Below, piece after piece: positions 44,746 through 55,885 of a DNA stretch of 64,000 bases. Within the stretch, counting starts at the first letter, position 1. Every line of letters starts with the position of its first letter. The notes beneath the pieces were generated by a model, which was given only the letters and a program-made list of their open reading frames with translations, was not told the origin of the DNA and did not search any database. A program made the position numbers and the translations under genes. Source of the DNA: Girardinichthys multiradiatus (lineage: Eukaryota; Chordata; Actinopteri; Cyprinodontiformes; Goodeidae); assembly GCF_021462225.1 (NCBI RefSeq), contig NC_061800.1, positions 10,077,002 through 10,141,001 on the forward strand. Reading direction: 5' to 3'.

Positions 44746-45034
44746 AAGCACGCCCCATTGTTTTCATTGGGTTATTCAAGGTTTAACGAGGCTTACAAAC
44801 ACACCCCTCTATTTTTAATTGGTGCTGATGCCATACAGTTTCTGATAATACCATATTTGTCTTGTTCTATTTATAACATACACACCCCTGTGTTTTAATT
44901 GGTTCATTTAAGGCCTTCCCCGTAACACCCTTAAACACACCCCTGTATTATAATTGGTTAATTTAAGGTATCGCCCCTAATGATGACAACCAATCAGCAT
45001 CCACGGTTACACCCCTCGGACACACCCCTCACAC
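44746..45034. repeat. Spaced CACACCCC/TTTTAATTGGTT motif repeats
   Basis: Four or five degenerate units, at about 44746-44780, 44798-44822, 44881-44913, 44933-44969 and 45008-45034, share CACACCCCTGT, AATTGG and sometimes TTTAAGG. They lie just upstream of the first minus-strand Polinton gene. Confidence 0.75.
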
Positions 45035-47230
45035 CACCTGTTCTCAATCCCCCCTGACCCCCCTTATGGTCAAAGGTCACCTGTCAAAAAGTTTGATTAA
45101 AGGGTGTATTTTAGTCTCTCAGGTTCATGCGTGCCCAGCATAACAGCTGTCTAGCATTTTCCGAGCTGAGCTGATCGTATCCCCCATTGTCAGCTTATGC
45201 ATGCAGCTGCAATTCTGTTGTCTGTTTGGATTAGAAGATGCTGATCATGCAGCAGAGGAGCAACGTAATGTGTCACTTTCCACAGTCAGGAGCTCCAGCA
45301 CTTTCATGTGGAGAGAACTATGATCTGGCCATTTTCCTCCCACTACCTGTGACAGACACGTCCCTCCCCATCCTGACATTTACATTCCTATGACACTGGG
45401 TTGTGTGATGCAGGCCTGTTGAGGGGAATTCCCTCTGACAGAGTGTGGGGGTTTCACCAGTTGGCCAGATCTGCTCCCTCTGTTGAAGGGACAGAAATCC
45501 TCCACCTTAAACATGCAGGACAGAGGGCCCTGAGGAACACAATTAGGAAACCCTGGTCTACTGGTCTTCCATTTAGGGAAAAGGGTGGCAGTCTGGTTTA
45601 GTCTCTGTCAACTTTTCCCAAGTCAGTAAAGAAGGAGTCTAAGAAATCAGACTTCACAGCCAGGAGACATAGTGAACTCCTCGTACTACAGCTTACTTCA
45701 GCTATGCCGTGCAATGACAAGTAATTTGTTCTTGTAAATGTTGCCTTTTGTCTGGGTTTATTTGGCATGGATGAAGTTTTATAGGGGCACAATCCCTAAC
45801 CATCAATGTCTCGATGCAAAACATGAGTGCCGGATGGCATGTCAAAGAACAAACCACTGGAAGAGTGAATGAGATGAACCACTTTATCTCTTAAAAGTTC
45901 AGTCAGATGTGCAAGATAGGAATTCAGGTTAGACAATATTTTAGAATTCCTTAAGCGTCCTCTCAATATGGTCTCACACGAACTGGGAAGGCCAACAGCG
46001 TGACACAGGTGCACCAAGACAGCAGCCTGCATGAGCTGAAACTGGCACAGCAGAGGACAGGGACTGAGCTATCTTAGCCCCACAAAGAGTGTTCAGAGAC
46101 AACAGACTTTCATCATGTTCAGGTTTTAAGATGTTAATGTGACACAAAACAATCCGGCTCATGACCAAGGGTTGCAAAAATATAATCTGTGGCTCACCTT
46201 CCTCTATCAAATATAGACTGCTTTAACCCACCTAGAGACAGACACCTGGAATGGGCAGAAAGGCCAATGTTTTATTTCCAGACTCAAACTGGCGGCTGGC
46301 TGCATGTTTGTCAATCCAACTTTTAATTTTCCCTTGAGCTGCAGTGGGATTTTTTTTTTTTTTGCCAGCTCCCCTGCCCAATGACATTTAAAATGAAAAG
46401 TGCCGACATAATCTTGCAGGTTTTAAGGTTCTTGGCATAACCACTTAGACCTCAGTAGCTTCAAGGATCCGTGCACACTGAAGGCAAAAACAAACTCCGC
46501 GACTTCTGGACTACATCATCTACTGCAAAAAGCAGAAAATGAATGCCTGCGTCCCAGTCGTCATCAAACTCGAGGCAGTATGAGCAGATCATGCTTTTAT
46601 GTGTTTGGTAAAACCGCTAATGCTCAAAAGGCAAATCTACAGCTGGAATGGGATGTCATGGATGAGGGTGATTTTTTTACATTTTATTTTGATTTACCTG
46701 ATATCTGACAAACATGGAAAGTTTAACAATGCCTTACATCACTTTTAAACCATTTGATACCTGGGGCACGCAACAGTTAATGTCTAGAATTTAGTTTGTT
46801 TCTATTCATTCAAGTAACTAAAGTAACTGAAGCTAACTAGATATATTTAGTGAGTGACTCAAATTGACCCGGATTGAGTGGGAGCACAATGTATCCAGTG
46901 AACTGGATCACTTGTTTGATCTAATGTATATTTGATTCCTTTATTTACGCTCTGATAACACAAGTCAGAACCAGGTGGTTTGGAGAAACACAGAACAAAT
47001 ATGAATTATTTCAGAAACATTCTTAATTTACATTAAACTAAGTGCAATAAAGTTACTTTTAACTTTATTGCACTTTACTTTTAAAGTTACTTTGTTTTAA
47101 TAATGTCTTCATCAAATCATTTTACCCTCCTTATGGATAAAATCTTGTTACTTTTTTGTTTTGTTCTTTTGCCGGTCTGTGCGTTTTTAAATTTTGGTGA
47201 ATTATTTTGATGTCTGCTCTGCTGCTGTGA
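45035..47230. other. Intergenic region
   Basis: No recognised gene. Minus-strand open frames of 64-78 codons at 45598-46210 have no recognisable motif. Confidence 0.35.
47040..47075. repeat. Short perfect hairpin
   Basis: AAGTGCAATAAAGTT pairs with AACTTTATTGCACTT across a short loop. Could be a small MITE remnant or nothing. Confidence 0.6.
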
Positions 47231-47289
47231 AGAATGTTAACTTGTGAGGCTGACAGTCAGAAACTGCAGAGATTTTCTAAGCTTCCTTT

Positions 47290-47335
47290 AGCTTCACTTT
47301 TATAACCCACGTGATTTATAAGAACACTATATTGT
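47290..47335 (-). promoter_or_regulatory. Possible relic of an IFI44-like promoter
   Basis: TTCACTTTTATAACCCACGT then GATTTATAAGAACAC resembles 14033-14064, with the E-box and GATTTAYAAGAA in the same order. The ISRE core itself is degraded. No downstream IFI44-like exon was found. Confidence 0.35.
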
Positions 47336-47997
47336 TTTTATGGTCTCTTCCTGTCCCCTTTGTTCAGTTAGCTATGCACCCAGCAACCAGACCAAGCTCC
47401 CACAGGGTGTGGTGTTAAGCTTGTTGTGCTGCAGGTTAACTTTGTTAGCTAATTCCACAGAAGCTTACAGTTTTGATGCCCGAGGCGTGAGAACAAAACC
47501 TGTAGACGTAGGTGCAAAACAAAGCTAAGCATCATGCATTTTATTAATAACACATTGCACAGGAGTATTTTGTGTAGTCTGAAGCTGATGGTGGTTACTT
47601 TGTAGACATTCTACTTTTTTGGGCATAAAAAAAGGATCAGGCACCAAGGCACTATGCTGCAAACACTTCCGAAATTAAAAGAGAACAGCCATTTGGTTTT
47701 AGCTAAATAAACTGTTTTCCAAACTAATTCTAATAACACTTTGTAACTGATCCACTGTCCTGTTTTCATTTTTGGAAATATTATCCTTTAACGTTAACTG
47801 TTGTTTCACATTTGTTTTAATATGTGTATCATTTTTCTTGCTACATAAAGTTTACATTCCTATTCCTCTCTAATTCTATATTATAACCTGCAGAACCCTC
47901 ATGTCTGTTGCTGAGTCTTGTAAGACTTTCAAGTGAGCTAATCTGCAGTTTATGCCCTAATTATGACATTTGGGCTTCAAGTAAACCACGTGGCTAT

Positions 47998-48013
47998 AAG
48001 TGAAAATGAAAGG
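47998..48013 (+). promoter_or_regulatory. ISRE of the membrane-protein gene
   Basis: AAGTGAAAATGAAAGG contains GAAAATGAAA, an exact GAAANNGAAA core. It lies just upstream of a donor site at 48100/48101 (CAAAG/GTAACA). Confidence 0.65.
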
Positions 48014-48029
48014 ATTTTCTGCAAACAAA

Positions 48030-48100
48030 TTGGTTCTCCAGCAGCCTCTCACTGAGTTAGTTTTAGCAGTAGCACCAGCAGCCGCACCAACAAAGCAAAG
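48030..48100 (+). other. Predicted non-coding first exon
   Basis: Block ending CAACAAAGCAAAG/GTAACA. It has no ATG in the coding frame. The link to the exons at 52283-53988 is inferred from orientation and promoter; it crosses a 4.2-kb intron full of LINEs. Confidence 0.4.
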
Positions 48101-48215
48101 GTAACAATCAAGCTTTTTAATCAATTTTGTTAATCAATATTGTTTTTAGTATTATATAGAGTTACAAAATTTATATATTCAGCTTTTGGAAGCCCTACAA
48201 CTTTGTCATGATTCA

Positions 48216-48620
48216 CTTTTATCAGGTGATTAAGTTTTAGGTCCTGCTTGTCTGTTTCTCTGCACTTCCCTGTTTATGTTCTCTAGTTGCTGTTATTTCA
48301 GTTCACGCATTGTTGATTAGGTTTATGATTCAGCCTTGTACTGCTATATTTATATTACCTCCTTGGACATCACCGTGGTCCCTCTTATCTGTGTTGATTA
48401 GCCTTCCTCCTTCAGTTGCTCAAGATTCCCACTGCCACCAGCTGCTCCTTCTAGTTTATTGGTTGTTTTCCACACCACCTCTGTATTTATACTCTCTGGT
48501 TTTCATTGGAGCCTCCTGTTTGTTACCTGATCCATGTCAGTTGTGTCCTATTATTATATTATATTCTTTTTATTATATTATAATTATATTATATTCTCCG
48601 TGTCCTATTCTCTATGTAAG
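48216..48620. repeat. C/T-rich unclassified repeat
   Basis: The sequence starts TCATGATTCACTT and has CTGTTTGTTACCTGATCCAT near its end. Similar in texture to 25126-25460. Not classified. Confidence 0.3.
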
Positions 48621-48647
48621 TTCAGTTTTTGTGTCACTAAACATTTT

Positions 48648-48780
48648 AATTCAATTAAATTCAATTCAAAAATACTTTATTAATCCCAAAGGGAAATTAA
48701 ATGTTGTAGCTCATTATGAAGGTTTCTTCAAAGAGCCGTTGTAGATGCTGATGGCTGTGGGCAGGAAGGATCTATGGGGT
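48648..48780 (-). repeat. LINE 3' end with C-terminal codons
   Basis: Minus strand reads FLPTAISIYNGSLKK, typical of L2/Rex1-like ORF2 C-termini, then a 3' end with GGGATTAATAAAGTATTTTT and an AT-rich tail. 5' part absent. Confidence 0.6.
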
Positions 48781-49007
48781 AAGAACGCTGTCAAAAACAA
48801 TGTGTATGTAAAGAGGGAAATGTGTGCATATTAGTCAATAGTTGTGCATAAGTAAAATCCAAAAGAGGTATTGTATATTTTCTCTATAAGAATGCAAAAT
48901 AAAATGTTACAGCTTCAAGAAATTACAAACAAGAAGTTCAAGTTTACAGTTGTGGTTTATTCTTTATGAATACAACATGCTATAACCGTGAACATGATTT
49001 CTTTTCT

Positions 49008-49085
49008 ATGAGAATACAAATCTACAGCACTCGTACATCACGTGACACCAAGTCACGTGATCTCAGGCTGGTTAGTGGAGCACAG
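49008..49085. repeat. Copy of the repeat found in retroviral integrase
   Basis: Shares GAGAATACAAAT and GTCACGTGATCTCAGGCT with 17212-17280. About 80 bp. Origin unknown. Confidence 0.45.
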
Positions 49086-49181
49086 AGTTAGGCCTTGGAT
49101 GATGGAAAAGGGTAATGGGAGATGATTCAGTCTAAAAGGAATATTAGGAACAGAGGGGAGATAGGGGGGAAATCAAGAGTA

Positions 49182-50760
49182 TCATAAATAAAGCATTAAT
49201 AAAGCATAAAGCATTAATAAAGCATAAAGAAAACCTCCATCGGTCTGATCATCCTTTTGCTTGAAGCCTGTGATCTTCTTCATCCCTGACCACACATCTC
49301 TGATATTGTTTTGCTGGAGCTTGCTCTCCAGCTTCTTCTTGTACACCTCCTTGCTGTCTCTTATCTTGACTTTAAGTTGCTTCTGTATACTCCTCAATAA
49401 TTCTCTGTCTCCCTCTGAAGGCTCTTTTTTTCTTGTTAAGTAGGTCCTTCAGGTCACTGGTGATCCAAGGTTTGTTATTTGGGACGCATCTCACGGTTCT
49501 GGTGGGGATGATGTTATCCACACAGAAGTTTATATAGTCAGTTACACACTCAGTCATGGCATTGATGTCCTCTCCATGTGGCTGGCACAGTGCGTCCCAG
49601 TCTGTAGCCTCAAAGCAACCTTGCAGAGCTTCGTCAGCTTCCTGTGACCATTTTCTCACAGTCCTCTTTATTACAGGTTGCCTCTGAACAAGGGGCTTAT
49701 ATTTCGAGCAGAGAAAAACAAGATTGTGATCTGATTTGCCTAGAGGAGGTCTTGCTGTAGAGATGTATGAGTCCTTGACATTTGCATAAAACAAATCCAA
49801 CGTTTTGTTTTCTCTGGTAGAGCAGCTGACAAACTGTTGAAACGTTGGAAGTGTAGCAGAGAGTGAAGCATGGTTAAAATCACCAGAAACTGCCACAAAA
49901 GCATTGGGGTTTTGTGTCTGTAGCTTAGCAACAACTGAGCTGATGGCATCACATGCATTGTCGGCAACAGCGGAAGGTGGAACGTAAACTGTTGCCAAAA
50001 TAACACTGGTGAACTCTCTGGGTAAATAATATGGACAAAAACTTACTGCCAACAGTTCAATATCTGGACTGCAGAGATGACACTTCACAGTTACATGTCC
50101 TGGATTACACCATCTGTTGTTCACAAGTACTGCCAGTCCACCTCCTTTACATTTGCCGCTCCTCTTTAAATCTCTGTCTGCTCGTATGGTTAAAAAGCCC
50201 GGCAGAGAGACGCTGGAGTCGGGGATATGATCCTGCAGCCATGTCTCAGTAAAACACATGATAATGCATGCCCGGTACTCTGGCTGGGTCCTTTGTAGGG
50301 CTTGGAGTTCATCCAACTTGTTTCCCAACGATATCACATTGCCCATCATAATCGACCGAAGAGATGGTTTGAACTTCCTCCTTCTCTCTCTTCTCTTAGC
50401 TCCTGCTCTGCATCCACGGCGTCTCCTTTTCAACTCATAAGGGATTTGGGGTTGTAGTTGAAGTATTATTTGAGCTTTTGAGATATTAATTAGCTGCTCC
50501 CGGTTGTAAGAAACAACCCCGTTGCCATGGCAATGCATCATAACAAATGTCCAAAAATAGAAAGTATTAGGAAAAATCCTCCAAGCTGCACAGCATCTGA
50601 TACTGGAGAGGACAATTGTCAAAAAAAAAAAAAAAAAAGAAGAATCAACTGTATTCACCACAAGAGGAATAGTTCCCAAAAAAGAATAAATCAGAATCAA
50701 AAGTAACAGAGTAAACTGTAACAGAGCTACTCCAACCTGCTGCCACCTTGAGCGGCGCAA
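49182..50760 (-). pseudogene. Rex1/L2-like LINE with intact endonuclease
   Basis: A 462-codon frame (50760-49372) contains an AP-endonuclease domain from MMGNVISLGNKL to GKSDHNLVF, with catalytic-type motifs TETW, SGDFNHASL and SDH. The N-terminal 110 codons, starting with MRRSRWQQ, include a hydrophobic stretch that may be read from upstream LINE sequence. A frameshift at about 49385 leads into QKQLKVKIRDSKEVYKKKLE, then the element stops at QTDGG and ends in a short tandem repeat (AAAGCATTAATAAAGCAT, 49187-49230). The reverse transcriptase is missing. Confidence 0.8.
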
Positions 50761-52190
50761 TTGTCATTTCTCATCACCTTGCAGCTCCCACACTCCTGCT
50801 TGCACATTGATCCTGCACTACACTCGTTATATGACATACTTAAGACCAATACAAAGACATTTTAAATCCAGAAAGGCCATGTAATAGCCGTCCTTTGGAG
50901 ACCATGTGACCCCAGGCCCCTGCCCTTCATGAGGAGGGTAAAGCATGAGAGGTCATTGTTATTTAATCTGGTTGTTTAGAGAGTGCTGTATGTAAGTATA
51001 TTAATGGAAAGTTTAGTAGAAGACCGCAGCCTTCTACAAGGAAACTTTAAGGCACTCCAATTTTCCCTCTGCTGACAAGCTTCATAGAGTTGCGGATATG
51101 ATTGTCAAACAGGAATTGGCTCCTGGCCACACTGCCAAAAATACAGATACCTGTTTTTAATGAGCATTGTAGCACTGTAGTTCACTAGACAGCAAACTAG
51201 CCTGAAATAAACCCAACTGAGGATCAATGGAGTTTTATATTGAGCAAGATGTCCAAAACCAGAGCCAACAATGTAGATGAGCTGAAGGCCACTTTTATTC
51301 CTAAACGCCTCAGCAGAGCCATAGGATGATCAGATATATACAATGAAGTGTTTCCCCTACCATTATATTAGGGAGCCATCCAGCTCCTTCCAGTGGCATT
51401 CCCGGACCTTATGCACACTTTGAAATCTGAAATTTATCACAAACACAATTTTAATTCTTCGTACAGCATCCACATCATCTTAAAAGCACATTTCTACTAA
51501 TAATAATATAACTGTTGATATCTTTCATTTTAATCTTTAAAGATTTTACTTCAGCGTTGTCTACTTCAACTGAATTCAATGGGTGTTTATTCCAAATTTT
51601 TCTTGAGACTTCCACTGCTGTGTACATCTGATAAAAGTTTAAAAAAACACATCTTTTTAAGTGACCAACTCCTTTAGCATACAGTTGGTTCAAATTTATG
51701 TCACTGCTGAAGACTGAAATTCTATTTGTTCCTTGGTTAGTCTAATTATTTTTTGCTGGAAAAAAACTGATTTGTCTGAAACAGGTGGCATATCTAAAAG
51801 AGTGTCATTCCACACCTACAATATGTTCCCTCACTCCCTGTAAATGTCTTTGTGAATGTCAGATTTTTTAATGAAAACAAAAATAATTAAATGCAATCAA
51901 TAAACAAAGCCACTTATCAACAATATATAAGCTTGTACTGTATACATCTGGAAAGGTATTGTAACTTGGATTAGTGAAATTTGTTCCACTATGAAATTAT
52001 TTTATTAAAAATAGAAGAGAAGTCAAAGTTGAATTTAACTAATTAACTTTTTAGGATTGGTTAAAACCTTGGCATGGTAATCTTGAGTTATCATTTATAA
52101 TACAATTACAACAAGAGGCCCATTGGAAGCAAACTACAAGTAGAACACAGTCAGTATTGCACAGTATATATTTAAAAGGCCTTGCATAAT
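50761..52190. other. Intronic/intergenic region without genes
   Basis: Nothing recognised. Confidence 0.35.
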
Positions 52191-52231
52191 GATGGATGGA
52201 TGGATGGATGGATGGATGGATGGATGGATGG
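52191..52231. repeat. (GATG)n microsatellite
   Basis: About ten uninterrupted units. It lies about 50 bp before the coding exon; GATG runs are also the tails of Rex3-like LINEs. Confidence 0.95.
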
Positions 52232-52282
52232 AGCGATCTTCTCATTTTGTTCTTTGTGTCTCTTTTTGAAGGAAGCCACAAG

Positions 52283-53988
52283 ATGCATTGCCTTTCAAGT
52301 GAGTGATCCTCTCAAATCATGTAAATAAGGATCTTGCTCTGATTTGTTCTGCTCTGTTAAAGTATTTTTCTGCTTTATATTTTCCTAAACAGAACCAGTT
52401 AAAGTCAAGACAATCACTACAGGGGAAACCTTTGGTGCTGAGGTAGCTCTGATGACCCAAGTGAAATGGAAGGTGAAGCTGGATGGAACAAACCGGGATG
52501 GACAATGCACCATTGTTTTCTGTCCAATCACGTCCCGTGTAGGCTCAGATGTGGAGGCAGCCATGGAAAGAGTGCCATGTAAGGAATCTGCAACAAAGTC
52601 ATTTCAAAGGGTTTAGGATTCCCAGTGAATTACACTAAAAGTAAACTTGTAAAGTCAAACCTACATACATTATGAAAACAGGAAAAACAAAAAAGCCACA
52701 AATATTACATTGCAGCAACCACAATACCGTCACGTGACGTTGTGTATTTATTAACTGTTATTTTGATTTTGATTACCTGAAACTCACATAGACACATATG
52801 GAGTGTGGAACTACAGTAACTCTCTTTTAACATGGAACAGTGGAGGAGACCCAGAACCTTCTGGAGGGATTATACTGTATATCCCTCTGGGCTGGGAAGC
52901 CCTTGAATCCCCAAGAATGAGCTGGAGAGAGATGTCTGGGGTGTCTTCTCTTGGACCTCTTACCCCCACAACTTGATCTCTTATGGGCAAAGGACAATGA
53001 ATGGATAGATAATGGATATGTGAACCACTCCTGATTCATTTAGGAGGTCACAGTAGCGCCCAGAACAACATCTAAAGCACTACATATCTTACTTGCCTAT
53101 ATGTTAAGGTCAGTGTGCGTAAATCCATGATAAGAAAGAGATTGGGTCAAAATGGCATCCAGGCAGAGTTTTAAGACAAAAAAAATGCTGCTTACCAAAA
53201 AGGATTCAAAGGTCTGCCTAGAATTTCTCTAAAAATATCTTTATTGTCCCCAAGACTTTTCATTAAATATTCTGTAACTTTTGGAAGGTTTGCAAAAAAC
53301 TGACAGCATTTCAGAAAACTAACATTATTACAACAGTCACTCATGCTGGTGGTAGTGTGACGGTCTGGGGCTGCTTTGCTGCTTCAGGAACTGGACGACT
53401 TGCTGTGGTTGAACCATGAGTTTTGCCTTCTACTTAAAGGAGTATGTTCAGCGATTAATTCATTAATTCTATCCAGACAAATTAACAGAATAGAAAATTG
53501 TTTTCAGCTCTGTCCCTTCTTAGAAACACAAGTAGAGACACTTTTTTATTTAGGAAATTACACTAATCTTCAATTTAGTTTGGCCTTAAGATGTTACAAA
53601 GTCTATAAGGATTATTTTAGTAAAGAAATCTTTGGGAAGCATTGTTCATGTCGATTAAAGTGGTTATCTGACATTCCTCTTCTTTCTGTCTGCAGTGGGT
53701 AAAAGGATCATCCTAGTTTTGATGCACCACACCAGAGATGTTAACTATTCAACTGCTGGGATGGTGTTGTCGGAAAAATATCCAAACATCGACTTGGAAG
53801 TTCATGTTCTCTTCCACGAAAGTGCCCAGGGGTTACTCCCCTGTTCTAAGAACAAGGATGCCGTCTATCAAATGCAAAAATATTTGGAACTACATGGAGA
53901 AAATACTTGGCTTAGCAGGTGGTGGCCTATTGTATTGATTGGTCTTATAGTTCTGTTTCTGGTCCTGTTGTGGCACATGCTAGAGTAA
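52283..53988 (+). CDS. Tail-anchored membrane protein, three coding exons
   Basis: Coding exons 52283-52298, 52393-52578 and 53696-53988, each with GT/AG sites (donors GTGAGT and GTAAGG; acceptors AACAG and CTGCAG); 495 nt, 164 residues, in frame. Start chosen at MHCLSK; upstream 5' UTR continues to an acceptor at about 52271. Residues 1-66 form a soluble part (VKWKVKLDGTNRDGQ, CPITSRVGSDVE), 69-115 a second one (RIILVLMHHTRDV), and 143-163 a single membrane segment (WWPIVLIGLIVLFLVLLW) with almost nothing after it, so it should be tail-anchored, facing the cytosol. Family unknown. The intron before exon 3 contains Rex3-like and Tc1-like fragments. An ISRE at 48.0 kb may drive it. Confidence 0.72.
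52840..53025 (+). repeat. Rex3/RTE-like LINE 3' fragment in the intron
   Basis: Reads as decayed C-terminus and tail of the same LINE as 59402-60455, such as CTGGAGAGAGATGTCTGGG, ending in a GATAGATAATGG tail. Inside the intron before exon 3 of the membrane-protein gene. Confidence 0.6.
53105..53430 (+). pseudogene. Tc1-like transposase fragment in the intron
   Basis: Contains SMIRKRLGQNGIQ and, about 260 bp later, GGSVTVWGCFAASGTGRLAV, the motif before the second catalytic Asp. Many stops; an old fragment of yet another Tc1 family. Confidence 0.7.
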
Positions 53989-54155
53989 AGCACAGATCAA
54001 CTAACAGAACAAACTGAGAAACGTTGTGTCTCCTTATTGTTCAGTAATGAATGTTTGTGGATTAATTGATTCATCTAAATAACTGACATTACATTAAAAA
54101 TCTATTTTAATTCAGTTATTTTCTTTACAATATACTTTGAAATGTCTTGAGTAGG

Positions 54156-54209
54156 AAAGAATAAAATGAAACATGTATAAAGTGCCACTTCTCCCATGAC
54201 AAAATAAAT
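54156..54209 (+). promoter_or_regulatory. Polyadenylation signals of the membrane-protein gene
   Basis: AATAAA at about 54161 and again at about 54205, 170-220 bp after the stop codon. Confidence 0.4.
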
Positions 54210-54264
54210 AAAATAAGCTATTATTCTTTAAGCATTTATGAGTTGCATTTATAACCCAGAGATT

Positions 54265-55019
54265 AAGGGGTGGATACCGAATTCGGTACTTTTATAGATA
54301 CCAACAGAATTCCGTCGGTACTACGGAGTACCGATTCACATAAAATCAAACAGTACCATGTTTCGATACATAAATGCATCATCAGGATACTGAGGAAGTG
54401 AAAGAGTGGGCAATTTTCCATGCTGGACATGAACACAGCATTGCATGCACAAGAGCGTAATGACATCAGTAACCGCTGGTACCGTCAACAAAGCACGTCT
54501 CATAGAAAGCGCTCAAAAGTAGGGCTCCACTTTTCAAAATGCGCAGCAGATTACGCTCCCTGCAATATTTGTGACATGAAGTGCAAGGACAGTGGCGGGA
54601 ATACTTTCAATCTGAGGAAGCACCTGGTTAAGCACAAGATTTTTCTCAAGGCTGAAGAGAGCACAATTCTCATCAGCCTCAGATCTTCGGCTACAACTCC
54701 TGCATTCAGCACTGTTAGCATGCAGCATCAGTTAGCGGCTCGTCATCTGCAGCCAACAACATGGGAGAAGAAATGTTTGAAATGACGGAGATGTTACAAT
54801 TCACGCAGCTCGATGTTGTTTTGATATATTCATTAAAGTTAATATGTTGAGAAATAAATTTGTTGAACTGGAATATTTTGAGATTGTATTATTAAACGAA
54901 TTAACATTTATTACCACATAAACACACAAAAGTACCGAAAACAGGTACTGTTGAGTATAGGTATGGATTCCCAGGTACCGGTACCGTATCGGTTCAAATG
55001 TGAAAGGTACCCATCCCTA
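54265..55019 (+). mobile_element. Non-autonomous hAT element with BED finger
   Basis: Ends AAGGGGTGGATACC (left) and GGTACCCATCCCTA (right) are imperfect inverted repeats. Flanks CAGAGATT (54257-54264) and CTGTGATT (55020-55027) look like an 8-bp hAT target duplication with two changes. An internal open frame, 54420-54785, holds a BED-type zinc finger (CNICDMKCKD, HLVKHK). The catalytic domain is absent. Confidence 0.75.
54420..54785 (+). pseudogene. BED zinc-finger fragment of a hAT transposase
   Basis: A 121-codon frame. The finger is C-x2-C-x13-H-x4-H (about residues 48-71: CNICDMKCKD to HLVKHK), which binds DNA in ZBED/hAT proteins. The rest, including the RNase H-like catalytic core and dimerisation domain, is deleted. 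Confidence 0.7.
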
Positions 55020-55027
55020 CTGTGATT

Positions 55028-55609
55028 ACAGCATTCATTTATGAAGAGTTTTAGCTGCAAATTAACAAAAATATTCCTCAGTTCAGTCATGAGTGCAAAT
55101 CGAAGGTAAAATAACCTGCTTCTACAAAAGCCTCTCCTAAAATCTAATAATGATGACTGTAATATTTATATGGAAACTACAAATGATTTCTAGTTGTTGA
55201 TATCTGTTATTATTGAGTTTGTCTGCTTTAAATATGAAATCCTAGTTCAATTTGAAGACCCCCAAAAACATTAAAATCATCTTGAGAATCATAATCTGTA
55301 TGAGCTCGTCTCACCCATTGAATTTCTATCAAATTTAATAATTTCAACAAATTAATAATAAGCTCCATACAAACATCCACACGTAAATGTTTTCAACTGA
55401 CCTGCAGTGCTGTATTAATTAGTAAATAGTATGATGATGTGGTTATTGCTTTGCCCGCCATGTTGCTGGAACCAGGGTTCCAAACATTTTTCTTTTCAAA
55501 ATTTCACACTTTTCCAGACTCAAATCTCCAGAAATTTTCAGCATTTAAAAAATAATAAGAAGAATGTGAATACAAAGTATTAACTCTGATGATTGTTGTT
55601 GGTTGTTAG
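55028..55609. other. Intergenic, nothing recognised
   Basis: AT-rich. Confidence 0.35.
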
Positions 55610-55885
55610 TTCTGAGTCTGGCCAATATGTGATTAAACTTTCAGATGACACAGTAGTTCTCAGCTTGTTCACATCTTGCTCTGTTCCAGGGGGTCGCATA
55701 GCTGGACAGATTTGTGGCATGATGCTTACCAACTGCAAATTAACACAAAAAAGACAGAGAAGATGCTAATGGATCCCAGGTCAGTTGGTGACTAGACTGT
55801 TGTCATACATGGTCAAAAGATTAAACAGGTGGATTCATACACATATCTGTGTGTTCACATTGACAGTAAGTTCAATTGGAAAACA
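55610..55885 (+). repeat. LINE reverse-transcriptase relic (Rex1/L2-like)
   Basis: Shifted frames read FSDDTVVLS (catalytic DD) and WK-type ends such as SYTYLCVHIDSKFNWK. Old and fragmented. Confidence 0.55.

Noticed and set aside
45598..46210. Three short minus-strand frames as exons
   Set aside because: No splice sites join them convincingly and no motif was recognised.
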